Assembly (NCBI GenBank): GCA_965178125.1 | Contig: OZ237755.1 | Span: 186,001-250,000 of the forward strand | Origin: Bilabrum cf. latius | Taxonomy: Eukaryota > Bigyra: Bicosoecida > Bigyra > Bicosoecida | Length of the DNA stretch: 64,000 bases | Direction: 5' to 3' | Shown here: positions 37,284 through 46,197 of the stretch, one piece after another | Layout of the letters: the number at the start of each line of letters is the position of its first letter | How positions within the stretch are numbered: the first letter of the stretch is position 1 | Translations under genes and position numbers: made by a program | Notes under the pieces: model-generated | Told to the model about the DNA's origin: nothing | What the model saw: the letters and a program-made list of their open reading frames with translations, nothing else | Database searches by the model: none

Positions 37284-38540
37284 TCAGAATTCAGTCGGCA
37301 CTTTCACAAAGGTGATGTTCCCGTAGAGGTGAGAGGGGCACCCCTCGCCCCCGTGCTCGTAGATGAGGCCCAGCCACTCCCTGTTCCCGTCCAGCCCCTG
37401 CATGGGCGAGAGGCTGCTGTAGGCGGACGGCCCCGGGTCCACCACCAGCGCGCGGGGCCAGGTCCTGCCCCCGTCCAGCGAGGCCCGGACCGTCATGTTG
37501 CGGCGGGCCGCTGTGCTCGAGGGGTTCGAGAAGTACAACCGCCCTGCCCCGGTTCCGCTGCGCGGCGCCGCTACGGACCCCTCGCACTCCGAGGTGGGCA
37601 GGTCGTGGCTGAACTGGATCGCCGACCAGGTGGCACCCCCGTCAGCCGAGGTGGCATAGGCTCTGCACCGGCAGGGGGCCTGGATCTGGTCCGTGATGCG
37701 CAGGGAGAGGAAGAGCGTCCCGTCCGCAAGTTCCGCCAGGGAGGACTCATCCACGCCCCGGAGCCTGGCCGGTGACAGCGTCCAGGTGCTGCCCATGTCG
37801 TCGCTGTACCAGATCACGTCCGTGTTGCCTGGCAGCGGATCCGGCGTGCTGCCGTTCGACCCGAGCAGGGACGATCGATTCAGGACAGAGTAGCTACCGC
37901 TCATCACGATCCTGCCTCTGTGCGGCGATTGGGGAGAATGCAGCTGCACGCCGCGGCCAGGGCCCGGCCGCAGGCCGTTGCCATACGGCGCAATCTGTCG
38001 AGTCACCGGGCGCGGCAAACTCCAGTGCATGCCGTTGTCGCTTGATATCACTTGCTCAACCAAGCATGGTCGCGACAGGCAGTAAGTTCTATTTACCAGG
38101 TACTGCATCATATGGAATCGCTTCGCTCCATCGAGCACTAGGACCGTGTCCGGGTTCCACAGAGTACCGTTCCTACTTCCAAGGAACTGAAGGTCAGTCC
38201 AGGTCCGACCTTCATCCTCTGAACGCTTGATTGCAAGCTGTTTCTTGGTTTCATCGTCGCAGTTGGCTATGCGGGCTTCTGCAACTGCAAGCAAGCTTCC
38301 TGGGCTGGTGCCTTGCACCAAGGACGGAATGCGGTAGCAGGCGACTCCCCCCTCGCCCGCATAAAAGACAGTGCTAGTGAGAAGACTGGACGAGACAAGC
38401 GTTGCACCAGCGATCGCGACAGCAAGCAGCATCGAAGATTCTATCTTGGATCGCTCGATCGCCGAGAATTTATCTTCATCCTGCCACGTGCGAAGGCCAT
38501 CCTGCTTTCCGAGTCGCAGCATCCGGGTGTGTTGTGTCAT
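37284..38540 (-). CDS. Exo-alpha-sialidase (neuraminidase, GH33-like)
   Basis: 418 aa from ATG 38540 to TGA 37284-37286, without TAG. An internal ATG at 38432 opens a hydrophobic signal-like segment (MLLAVAIAGATLVSSSLL) and may be the true start. Five Asp-boxes (SxDxGxxW) are visible: SEDEGRTW, SSDNGMHW, SDDMGSTW, SADGGATW and SLDGGRTW. The YRIP motif (ACYRIPSLVQG) supplies the first triad arginine. DESSLAELADGTLFLSLR carries the conserved Glu and second Arg, and SAYSSLS carries the likely nucleophilic Tyr before LIYEHG. It should release terminal sialic acids from glycoconjugates, probably in the secretory route or outside the cell. The protein is close to the usual length of a single beta-propeller. 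It lies tandem to the GT34 gene. Confidence 0.9.
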   Translation of the reverse strand: MTQHTRMLRLGKQDGLRTWQDEDKFSAIERSKIESSMLLAVAIAGATLVSSSLLTSTVFYAGEGGVACYRIPSLVQGTSPGSLLAVAEARIANCDDETKKQLAIKRSEDEGRTWTDLQFLGSRNGTLWNPDTVLVLDGAKRFHMMQYLVNRTYCLSRPCLVEQVISSDNGMHWSLPRPVTRQIAPYGNGLRPGPGRGVQLHSPQSPHRGRIVMSGSYSVLNRSSLLGSNGSTPDPLPGNTDVIWYSDDMGSTWTLSPARLRGVDESSLAELADGTLFLSLRITDQIQAPCRCRAYATSADGGATWSAIQFSHDLPTSECEGSVAAPRSGTGAGRLYFSNPSSTAARRNMTVRASLDGGRTWPRALVVDPGPSAYSSLSPMQGLDGNREWLGLIYEHGGEGCPSHLYGNITFVKVPTEF

Positions 38541-38873
38541 GCCGCACCCACAGATGTCACGCCACGTCACCCGACTAACAGTTCAGCAGTGGTCCCATCC
38601 GCAGTGTAGAAGAAGGCCCCACGAGCGCCTATCTTGCCGTTGGTCGAACCGGATGCGCTCCAAGTCGCCCAGAGGCACTTGCTCGCCCAGAGGCACCTAC
38701 TCGCCCAGCAGTGCAGCGTTGCCGCACCATGTCACGAAATAACAGCCTCAGTGTGGCCCTTGCGAGTCGCATAGTCACACGATCGTACTAGCAAGCCGAA
38801 TGAGGAACCGCAAAAACAGGATTTCAGCGGCGCAAGTGCTGCTAGCATGCCAGTGGTAGTGGTCCTCTGGTCC
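38541..38873. other. Intergenic stretch with a short in-frame repeat
   Basis: Between the sialidase and the GT34 gene (both minus). The minus strand at about 38595-38755 has a TAG-tolerant frame without ATG, ending at TGA, that reads GE-TAG-VPLGE-CAA-VPLGD; the underlying 18-bp unit is repeated about 2.6 times near 38663-38712. It could be an unplaced exon or a 5' leader. Otherwise I see nothing. Confidence 0.3.
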
Positions 38874-40277
38874 TCACCCTTCGCCTTGCCCTTCCCCCGC
38901 CTGTGCCACCTTCTCCCTGCGCTCTTGCTCCTACCACATCCCAACTTTGTCCCGAAGCAGACCCCACGACTTGCCTCTGTACTCTTCCTTGCACGACGGC
39001 TGCTGGATCGCACCCCCGCCGCCCTGACCTCCTCCCCCTCCTCCTCCCCCTCCTCCTCCTCCTCCTCCACCGGGGACCCCTCCAGGCCCCACTCTCGCTG
39101 GCCTGAGCGAATCGCGGGGAGGAGGATACCAGCTACCTGGCACACGGTCCAGCACCCAATGCTCCACCTCGCAATGGCCGTCCTCTACACCCCGCGATCC
39201 CGCCCCGTTACCACCTCCACCTTGCATCGCCCTCATGGCGTACTCGAAGAAGAGCCTCAGCTTGTCCCGGCGCCCAGTGAGCCAGTCGTCGTATAGCCCC
39301 GCGAGGTGCAGGGCGAAATCCCCCCTGGAGTACTGCACGAACGAGGGGGCGCGGAGGGCCAGCTGTGAGCTGAGTCCGCAGGCCGGGAGCATCCTGAGCC
39401 TGGGTGCCCTGAAGGAGGGGTCGTGCTGCCTGAGGAACAAGAAGGCGCGCTGCTCGTACTGGAAGGGCTGGTTGCAGTCCCACGTCAGGGGCTCGAGGGA
39501 CCACGCCCGGGCGAGGAGGCGCCGCGCAAATGGAGTGTTCCGCACGGCAAAGAACCCCGTGTTGAGTCCGTTGCTGTCCCGAGTGGCGATGAAATCGGCC
39601 TGTCCCTGTCCCTGTCCCTGCCCCTCACCCGCCCCGCTGGCCAGCTCGGGCATGAGCGCGTCGAGAGGCAGGTCGGGCCGCATGAGCACGATGTCTGCAT
39701 CCACGTAGACCACCCAATCGTACCTCCGGCGGGCACCGGGCAGGTCAGAGTCGCGCTCCTCCATGAGAGCAAGAGCGGCAAGTATTTTGCTCCAGGCCAC
39801 GGGGCGGGTGTCGTTGATGGCGCTGTTCATGTTGCGGAAGTCGTAGCCGTGTCTCTCCGAGTAGCACTTGCGGTTGGCGTCGCCCAGAGGCCCGGCCCAC
39901 TCGGACCAGCCGCCTGCCCAGATCGACATGACCGCTACGGATGGACCAGTCGCGTGCAGGGCTTGCGAGCGCTGCGCATTGGCTCCAGCACCCTTGGATT
40001 CGCGCGGCTGCAGCGCTCCCGGCGGGAGGCCGCAAATGCTCTCTCTCGAGTACCCGCTAAGAAGTGCGATAGACATTGCAGGGTTGCTCTCCAGCAAAGC
40101 ATCTTTGAGAGAAGGAAATCCGGGAAAGACATGGTCTGCCCACCAAGCAATGCACAGCAGGCATAGTCCTACGAAGAACCACAAAGCCCATTGCCGCAGC
40201 CTGCTGGCCGAAATCCACCTACCGCAAAGTTGAAATCCCACAAAGCGCGGTCGGGCGACAGATAAAAGTCGTGCCAT
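38874..40277 (-). CDS. Type II membrane glycosyltransferase, GT34-like (GMA12/MNN10)
   Basis: 467 aa from ATG 40277 to TGA 38874-38876. TAG 38931 is read as Gln and adds EQERREKVAQAG to the tail. A short cytosolic N terminus precedes one membrane anchor (ALWFFVGLCLLCIAWWA), giving a Golgi type II topology. The catalytic part has SERHGYDFRNMNSAINDTRP, AWSKILAALALM, then the metal-binding DxD in WVVYVDADIVLMRPDLPLD, and GLNTGFFAVRNTPFARRLL, typical of the galactosyl/mannosyltransferase GMA12/MNN10 family. It probably transfers galactose, xylose or mannose from a nucleotide sugar to a glycan. Oddity: a poly-Gly run near the C terminus, and a Gly-Gln dipeptide run after the DxD. Confidence 0.85.
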
Positions 40278-40457
40278 TCAAACGCAACGAACAAATACGA
40301 TGAGCGAGTGTGAATCAATGTAAATCTTTCTGGACTGAATAACCCGGAACCATCCAGGAAGTCAAGCTGTTCGGGCCAATCACGTTTCATTGCATTTTGC
40401 TAGCTGCCAGTCATGCTAATGTAGTGGTACAGTGTGACGACTTGAAAGAGTTTAACG
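40278..40457. promoter_or_regulatory. Divergent promoter region (GT34 gene / small basic protein)
   Basis: The 180-bp spacer between two outward-pointing start codons is visibly AT-richer than its flanks. No element was recognised; the call rests on arrangement only. Confidence 0.3.
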
Positions 40458-41138
40458 ATGGAGCAGAAGCCGAAGCTCGGCCAGGGTGCGAGTAGGCTTG
40501 TTCGAGGGCTGCTGAGTGGGAATCGCAGGGCAGATCGCCGCCGAGAAGAGGCGCGTAAGCGAGCGATTGCACTCAGTGAATTAGTTGATGCAAGCTCTTT
40601 GAAGGAGAAGTCGTAGGGGGAAAGCACGCCTCAACGTAGTGAGACCAAGAGGGCGAAACCAACTGCAACTACAGCAAAATGCGAGTCTCTGGCTATGGCA
40701 GCTGGGGCTGCTCCAGTGCGAGACGAAAATAGGCGCGGCAAGTCCCGTGAAAGCCGAAGGGGCCATGCAGTGGCAGACGGAAGGCCATGCGCTAGAGCCA
40801 TGAAGGCGACTGCAGAGGTCCGCGAGCACCCCAGACTGTCACACACAGACGGCAGCAGACCGAGCAAAGCGCCGCGAGCACGCGCAGTGGCGGCCAAACA
40901 ACACCATGGCCGCGGAAGCAGCGCCCTCACTCGAGGAACTGCTGGACGAGGTGGGGCTGGGGCCGGCCACAAGCACTGGCAAAGCAAGACGGCGAGCACC
41001 CGAACGGCTAGCCGTTCTGAGCCCGCAGAGGCATCAGGACGAGCTGGTGCCACCGCTGGCATTGCCAGTGGTAGCTCAAAGAAAGTCAGAAGTCCAAGCT
41101 GGCGGAGTGCCGCAGCAGACCCTGGGACGGTGCCGTGA
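40458..41138 (+). CDS. Small basic protein, unknown function
   Basis: 226 aa from ATG 40458 to TGA 41136-41138, with TAG (Gln) at 40614. Composition is strongly basic: RRADRRREEARKRAIALSEL near the start, then Arg/Lys/Ser/Ala/Gly-rich sequence such as RAVAAKQHHGRGS and GSSKKVRSPSWRSAAADPG. No signal peptide, membrane segment or known domain is visible. Composition would suit a nucleic-acid-binding or nucleolar protein, which is only inference. The single TAG is bypassed in the same way as in recognisable neighbours, and GC content matches neighbouring exons. It could be a non-coding open frame. Confidence 0.45.
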
Positions 41139-41495
41139 CGTCCATCACCACTGGCAGGCTACTAGAAGGCTCGAAGAGCTCGGGAGGACGGAGCAAATGA
41201 ATGTGTGCGTGAGAAAGCGATATTCCGGAACACTGAGATAGGGAGGGCTTGGATTGCGCTTCCGAGTTTCCCCATTTGCTCGGAAAGCAGAGCACGGGCG
41301 CACCCGAGAGGGACATTTGAGCATTCCAGCTAGTCTTGCGAGCATGCATTTCACCCAACAAAACTGCCACTGCGACCCGCACACCCACCCAAATCAACAC
41401 AGATTTGCCTGCTCACAACAACCTACAGCAGTTGTCTTTCGGCAAGTGAACTGACCGCTGTGCTCCAATTTTCCTATGGTCCGCCAGTACGGTGC
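41139..41495. other. Convergent intergenic spacer
   Basis: 357 bp between the 3' ends of the small basic protein gene (plus) and RPL24 (minus). It should hold both 3' untranslated regions. I see no further gene or named signal. Confidence 0.5.
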
Positions 41496-42047
41496 TTACT
41501 TGCCACCCTTGCGGCCGGCGCGGGCGCGACGGGCCTTCTCTCGCCTGGCGGCGAGCTGGGCAACGGTAGGCTTGTCGCTCTTGGAGACGGAAGCCTTCTT
41601 CTTGTCGAAGTCGCTGCGGGACATGCCAGCGAAGCCACGAGTGGTCTTGCCGGCAGCGCGGCGGCGGCGGCGGGCACCCTTCTCGAAATCCGTCTTCTTG
41701 TTGTTGAGACGGCGCCAAGCGGTAGTCCAAGTGAGCTTCGCTGGCTTCTTGCGCAGGAAGTACAGGGCCGCGGTCTTGCGGCCACTGAAGATAACCAGCT
41801 GCCCGTCACGGCGCACGAAGCGAGTGCCGCGGCCGGGGTAGATCTTGTTCTCACTGAAGGCGCACACCTCAGTCTGCGAATATAAAATAGACACATATAT
41901 CGAGACATTTCAGTGCATTCAGTCTTGGCGAGTGCGTGAAGCGGCCATGTTCAAAGTGCAACCAGGCAGCAGTTGACATTCAGAACGAGGTCACAGGGGC
42001 GAGGACGCCGGCCTGGCACATGCTTTCGGTCTAACCTTGATCACCAT
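41496..42047 (-). CDS. RPL24: 60S ribosomal protein L24 (eL24), two exons
   Basis: 129 aa. Exon 1 (42036-42047) is ATG GTG ATC AAG, encoding MVIK. Intron 41874-42035 (162 bp) has donor GTTAGA and acceptor TTCGCAG. Exon 2 (41496-41873) continues TEVCAFSENKIYPGRGTRF and ends at TAA 41496-41498. The fused start MVIKTEVCAFSENKIYPGRG is typical of eL24. AALYFLRKKPAKLTWTTAWR and a long basic C-terminal helix follow. The usual zinc-ribbon cysteines of eL24 are partly lost, as in other eukaryotes. The protein binds the large subunit near the intersubunit bridge. No in-frame TAG; TAA is used as the true stop, which helps fix the code. Confidence 0.95.
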
Positions 42048-42389
42048 CTGCGATAAAAATGATTATATTGAAAGGAAGCACTGGGGTGGCTAAGGAAAGG
42101 TAGCTTGGAGCCCATGACGATCATTCCACCGGCATAACAACCCTACACATGGGCCTGCAGGCCCTACTACGCATATCTATGGACTATTGATCAAGCATGG
42201 AGATAATATACAAGCAAACAACAGCATAAGAGATTGAGAAACTCACAGTGCCTCTACGAAGCCCCCAATCGTGCGATTTCGGTGGTAGGTACGCTTGTGG
42301 TGATCCGATCGCAAGATTTTTGTAAAAACAATTCGTTACAATGACCATTCGGTCCGTTGGTGCAGACCACCAGTACCGGATCTTTTAGG
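42048..42389. promoter_or_regulatory. Divergent promoter region (RPL24 / unknown gene)
   Basis: 342 bp between two outward-pointing starts, AT-richer than the exons. A minus-strand reading frame at 42254-42535 overlaps it but is the shadow of the plus-strand exon 42390-42545. No named element was seen. Confidence 0.3.
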
Positions 42390-44856
42390 ATGAGCGGGAT
42401 TTTACGAAGTTCGTATGCCCCTGGAGCTGGAAGATAGACATATCCTAGAGAATGCGAGCCATCCATGTTTGATATTTTGGCCTTCAGCAACGGCGGAGAT
42501 GGGTCTGCACCCGAAGAAGTTGTCGCTAGGGTCACTCGCGGAGTAGTGAGGGAATGATTTAGCTATTACGCTACTTTATCGACACACCTATGTATTATTT
42601 ACATACCGCCGTTTCTCTTGCCTTTGTTTGCAGGCGGAATCACGTGCACGGCCGGCGCGGCGAGAGAGGTTGCTGAGCAGGTGGACGTCTGAGAACCGGG
42701 ACGCATTCACTGTATTCGAAGTAGCACCAGCACCAGATTCTCTAGCGCAATCAGCAGCAATAATTGCACAGGGGCACCAAGCCGGGTACACTGCGGACCA
42801 GCTGCACGGTAGCAGGAGTGATCAAGCCGCTCGTTCATCGGGCGTGCAGGCGCAGGGCACCGGAGCAGCTCCTTCTAGAGCGCCGAGGGCGTCTGCTAGT
42901 TCGGATACGTCCAATCCCGCACAAAATGCTGCTGGAGAGAGCCTGGTGCGCTTTCAGGCCGACATGGGTCTCGGCCTCGAGGGAGCCGAGCAAGGCGCAC
43001 TTGCTGCGACCGGCGCGCAGCAGGGGCCGCGCCAGGGCGGGTCCTCTGGCAAGGGTGCAGCCGCAAACTCCTCGGCACCATCATCCGTGGGATCTCGAGG
43101 CAGAGACAACCACCGTGGTGGTGGTGGTGGTGGTGGTGCTGCCGATGGCGAGGGCGAGCGGGAGCATGAAGCTGCCATGCGCCGCAAGCAGCGCGCCGCA
43201 GAGAGGAGGGCAGCCAAGCGGAAGGCCAGCGCGGCCGCAGCAGCCAAGGGGCCCCGCTCTAAGCGGGTCACCACCGCCAAGGAGAGGAGGCAGCAGCGCC
43301 AGCGCAGGGTGGCTCGCACGCAGCTCACGGAGCAGGAGGTGCAGGAGCGGCAGCGGCAGAAAGAGACCGAGATGGAGCGGGCCAACAGCAGGACGCTGTC
43401 CAATTCCGGCTTCGCAAAGAGGTACCACAAGCCCCCGTTTGGGCTGTACGGCACCGGCAACCTCAGGCCGGTGGACGGAGGTCTCATGTACGGCAACTAC
43501 ATGGCCTCGTACAACGTGGCCCCGCTCAAGCACCCCGCCAACCCCAAGTCGGAGGAAGCCATGGACGCGGTGCGGTTCACGTACAACCCTGCCGTCCTAC
43601 GCTACAAGCCCCCCAAGCGCAGCTTCACGGACCGCCTGAAGCGGGCCAAGGAGCTCATGGCGGAGGGGCTCAGCCCGGAGGAGATCGAGAGGGCGCAGGC
43701 GGTGGCGGACGGGGCCGGGGCCGAGGAGGCCCTCATCGAGAGCGTCAGGCTCGAGCTCGTCGAGGAGTACGGCGCCGCGGCGGCGGAGCGGATCAAGCAG
43801 AGGGAGGAGGAGCGTGCAAGGGCCGCGCGTGAGAAGCAGGAGGCCATGTCTAGCCCCGAGGAGATGACGGAGGAGATGAGGAAGGCGCTGGGGGGCAGGC
43901 TGTCGGGAGATGCCACGCCGGATGGCAGGGAGCTCAGCGGGACCCAGGACCCCCACGCCATGGCCCTCGCAGAGGCGGAGGCGCGCAAGCCTGACTTGGA
44001 CGTAGAGGCAGCCACGGAGCGGCTGCAGCAGCTGCTGGAGCAGAAGGCCGCGGAGACTGGTCGCCCCCCCGTGCCGGCAGAACCCGTTCAGTGGAGGTAC
44101 GGCACCTGCCTCGCGCAGGGGCAGGGCGGGGCCTCGTTCAAGGTGAGCGACGTGTACGCGCTGCCGCAGAGCTACCGCCGGGACTTCAGCGACAGGGTAC
44201 GGTCAGCTCTCGCTTGGGGCGGGGAGGACGAGGAGGAGAAAGAAGAAGAAGAAGAAAATGAGGGGGAGGACGGCGATGGCGAGGACGTAGAGGAGATTCC
44301 GATGGCGGACGTAGAGGACACGTTGGAAACAAAGAGCAAGGGAGGAAGGAAACATGCCAAAGGCAAAAATAAGAGCAAAGACAAGGGCAAGGGCAGCGGC
44401 AGGAGCAAGGCCGCCAAGGGGACGAGCGGCAAGCGGAAGCAGGCATGGAGCACCAGCCAGCAGGACAACGAAGGCGAGGGCAAGAAGTAGAGCCAGGGCC
44501 AGGGCCAGAGCTAGAGCCAGCCGTACCAGAGCGTGCTGGCGGAGGAAGCCAGGGCACGCGCGGCCTACGCGTCGGGGGAGCTGGTGGAGTCCGACGTGCC
44601 TCCAGCCCTGTCCGTGTCCATGCCGGCTTCGAGCGGGGTGGCTGCGACGATGGGGCGCGCCACGGGGCGCAGCATGCTGGGGGCGGGGGCCGGCGCCACG
44701 GTGCGGCTGGTGGAATTCGATGCCTCGTTGCGATCGGAGCGGGACCCGCGCGTGTTCAAGTACCTGCCCAGGGGGATGGAGCGGAGTATCGCTCCTGCGG
44801 GGCGACCCACGGCCGCCTCGGACCACGTGCCCCAGCTGCTGGACCAGTTTGACTGA
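42390..44856 (+). CDS. Unknown basic/acidic protein, two exons (model)
   Basis: 792 aa if exon 1 is 42390-42545 and exon 2 is 42634-44856, with an 88-bp intron (donor GTGAGG, acceptor TTTGCAG after a pyrimidine-rich tract); phases agree. TAG (Gln) lies at 42435, 44488 and 44512; the stop is TGA 44854-44856. A central basic helical region (about 43170-43380, RRKQRAAERRAAKRKASAAA) leads into a conserved-looking block YHKPPFGLYGTGNLRPVDGG and RYKPPKRSFTDRLKRAKELM. Acidic and Lys-rich low complexity follow, then a globular-looking end (VRLVEFDASLRSERDPRVFK). I do not recognise the family. Exon 2 is much better supported than exon 1. The Ser/Gly-Gln run at 44488-44520 uses TAG and CAG at equivalent positions. 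Confidence 0.6.
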
Positions 44857-45075
44857 GAGATGGGCTGTAATGTTCATTGGGGCATGTGGAGATTCTAGAC
44901 GGGTGGGTGTGTGTGCTAGCTTGCCAAGTCCAGACTATGCCTAAGCTGTGTGTGAGTAAGCCAGAATGGCGAAAGACATGTTATTCTTTAGACAAATGTG
45001 TTGTTTTGCTTCCCCGTGCTCGAATCGATAGAGGACCTACTCGTAGACCACACCATCCCTAACCGACGATTGGGC

Positions 45076-46001
45076 TCAGGGCCCCCCTCCCTTGGCTGCC
45101 TCGCTGGAGGAGGAAGACGAGGAGCCCGAGCCTGACGCTGCTGCCGCTGCCCGCCTCCTCGTCACCCTGCCGGTCGGTGCACTGGCGGCCTTGCCGCTGC
45201 CAGCCGCCGCAGACCCGAACACGGGCGCCTCCTCGTCCCCTGCGCCCGCCCCAGCTGCCATCGGAGCAGAGGCGGCCGAGGCAGCCCCCGAGCCGCTACC
45301 GAACGCGTCATCGAAGCTGAACGCACTCGACCCCGCGCCCTTTGAGCTGCCCTCTCCATCCATGGCGGCCTCCTTGGCCTTCTGGGTGGCCTTCTGCTCG
45401 TGCAAGGACTTGACGAAGCGCTGCCTCTCGCTGGGAGCCATCATATGCAGCGACTGCGCGATTTCGATCCTATCCTTGAGCTGCTCCTGCTGCTCTCGCC
45501 CTGCCATGCGTTTAACCCAGAATCGGCGCTCCCTAGCTTCCTTGATTTCCTAAACGCGCTGCATTACACGCAGCGACGCTCCAACCAGGTGCCTATCGTA
45601 CTTGACAGGGGCATTTCTTCGCTTCTCGAATTCGAACGACGAATCGATTGCCATTTCCTTGCCATTCGCTCTCCTATAAGCCTTTGTCCAACGCACATGC
45701 CTGGGGTTGCGCTTCTTCTTGAAGGCCTTGCTGCACTTGGGTCTGCAGAACCGGAACGCCTGCGATAGATGCGGTCGAATCGCAGCAAAATTTGGCTCAT
45801 GCAAGTTCGTTCAGATCGCATACCAAAGATAACCCCATTTTGAATTAGCGAGCACGCTGCTTAGCGCCAGTGATAACTGCGTGCGTTGCAGTTGCTGCGT
45901 TTGCAGTTGGGTGTGCTCACTTTGCTATCGTTGCGCACAAACATTGTACCGTGGCCCGGGTAGCACGGAGCCCCGCAGAAGTCACAGGGAACAATACGCA
46001 T
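45076..46001 (-). CDS. RLP24: Ribosome biogenesis protein RLP24 (eL24-like), two exons
   Basis: 254 aa. Exon 1 (45921-46001) encodes [20 protein letters not shown] then FVRNDSK. Intron 45760-45920 (161 bp) has donor GTGAGC and acceptor ATCGCAG. Exon 2 (45076-45759) continues [20 protein letters not shown] and [16 protein letters not shown], then [17 protein letters not shown]. The C-x2-C...C-x3-C zinc ribbon is intact, unlike RPL24, and the RFC-KC-KAFK block is diagnostic for RLP24/RSL24D1, which holds the place of eL24 in pre-60S particles. TAG (Gln) at 45550 falls inside the helix that follows; TGA stop at 45076-45078. Oddity: an added C-terminal Gly/Ala/Ser-rich tail of about 100 residues. 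Confidence 0.93.
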
Positions 46002-46197
46002 CCTAACGCAACCGCTTGCTTACGCCAATGCACGTAGATCAAGCGGTGCAATTCCTCTGCTTGCCGGAACGAGAGTACAACCACGGAAGGCGCCGCGCAA
46101 ACTGCGGAACCACCAAAGTGCAACTGCTCGACAAAGCCAGTTACAAGCGAATGCTCGTCATGAATGAAAAAAACATGTCGGCGCTGAATACTACGAC

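Noticed and set aside
42254-42535. Minus-strand open frame of 93 residues as a gene
   Set aside because: It overlaps the plus-strand exon 42390-42545, which splices in phase to the long downstream frame; the minus translation has no recognisable feature.
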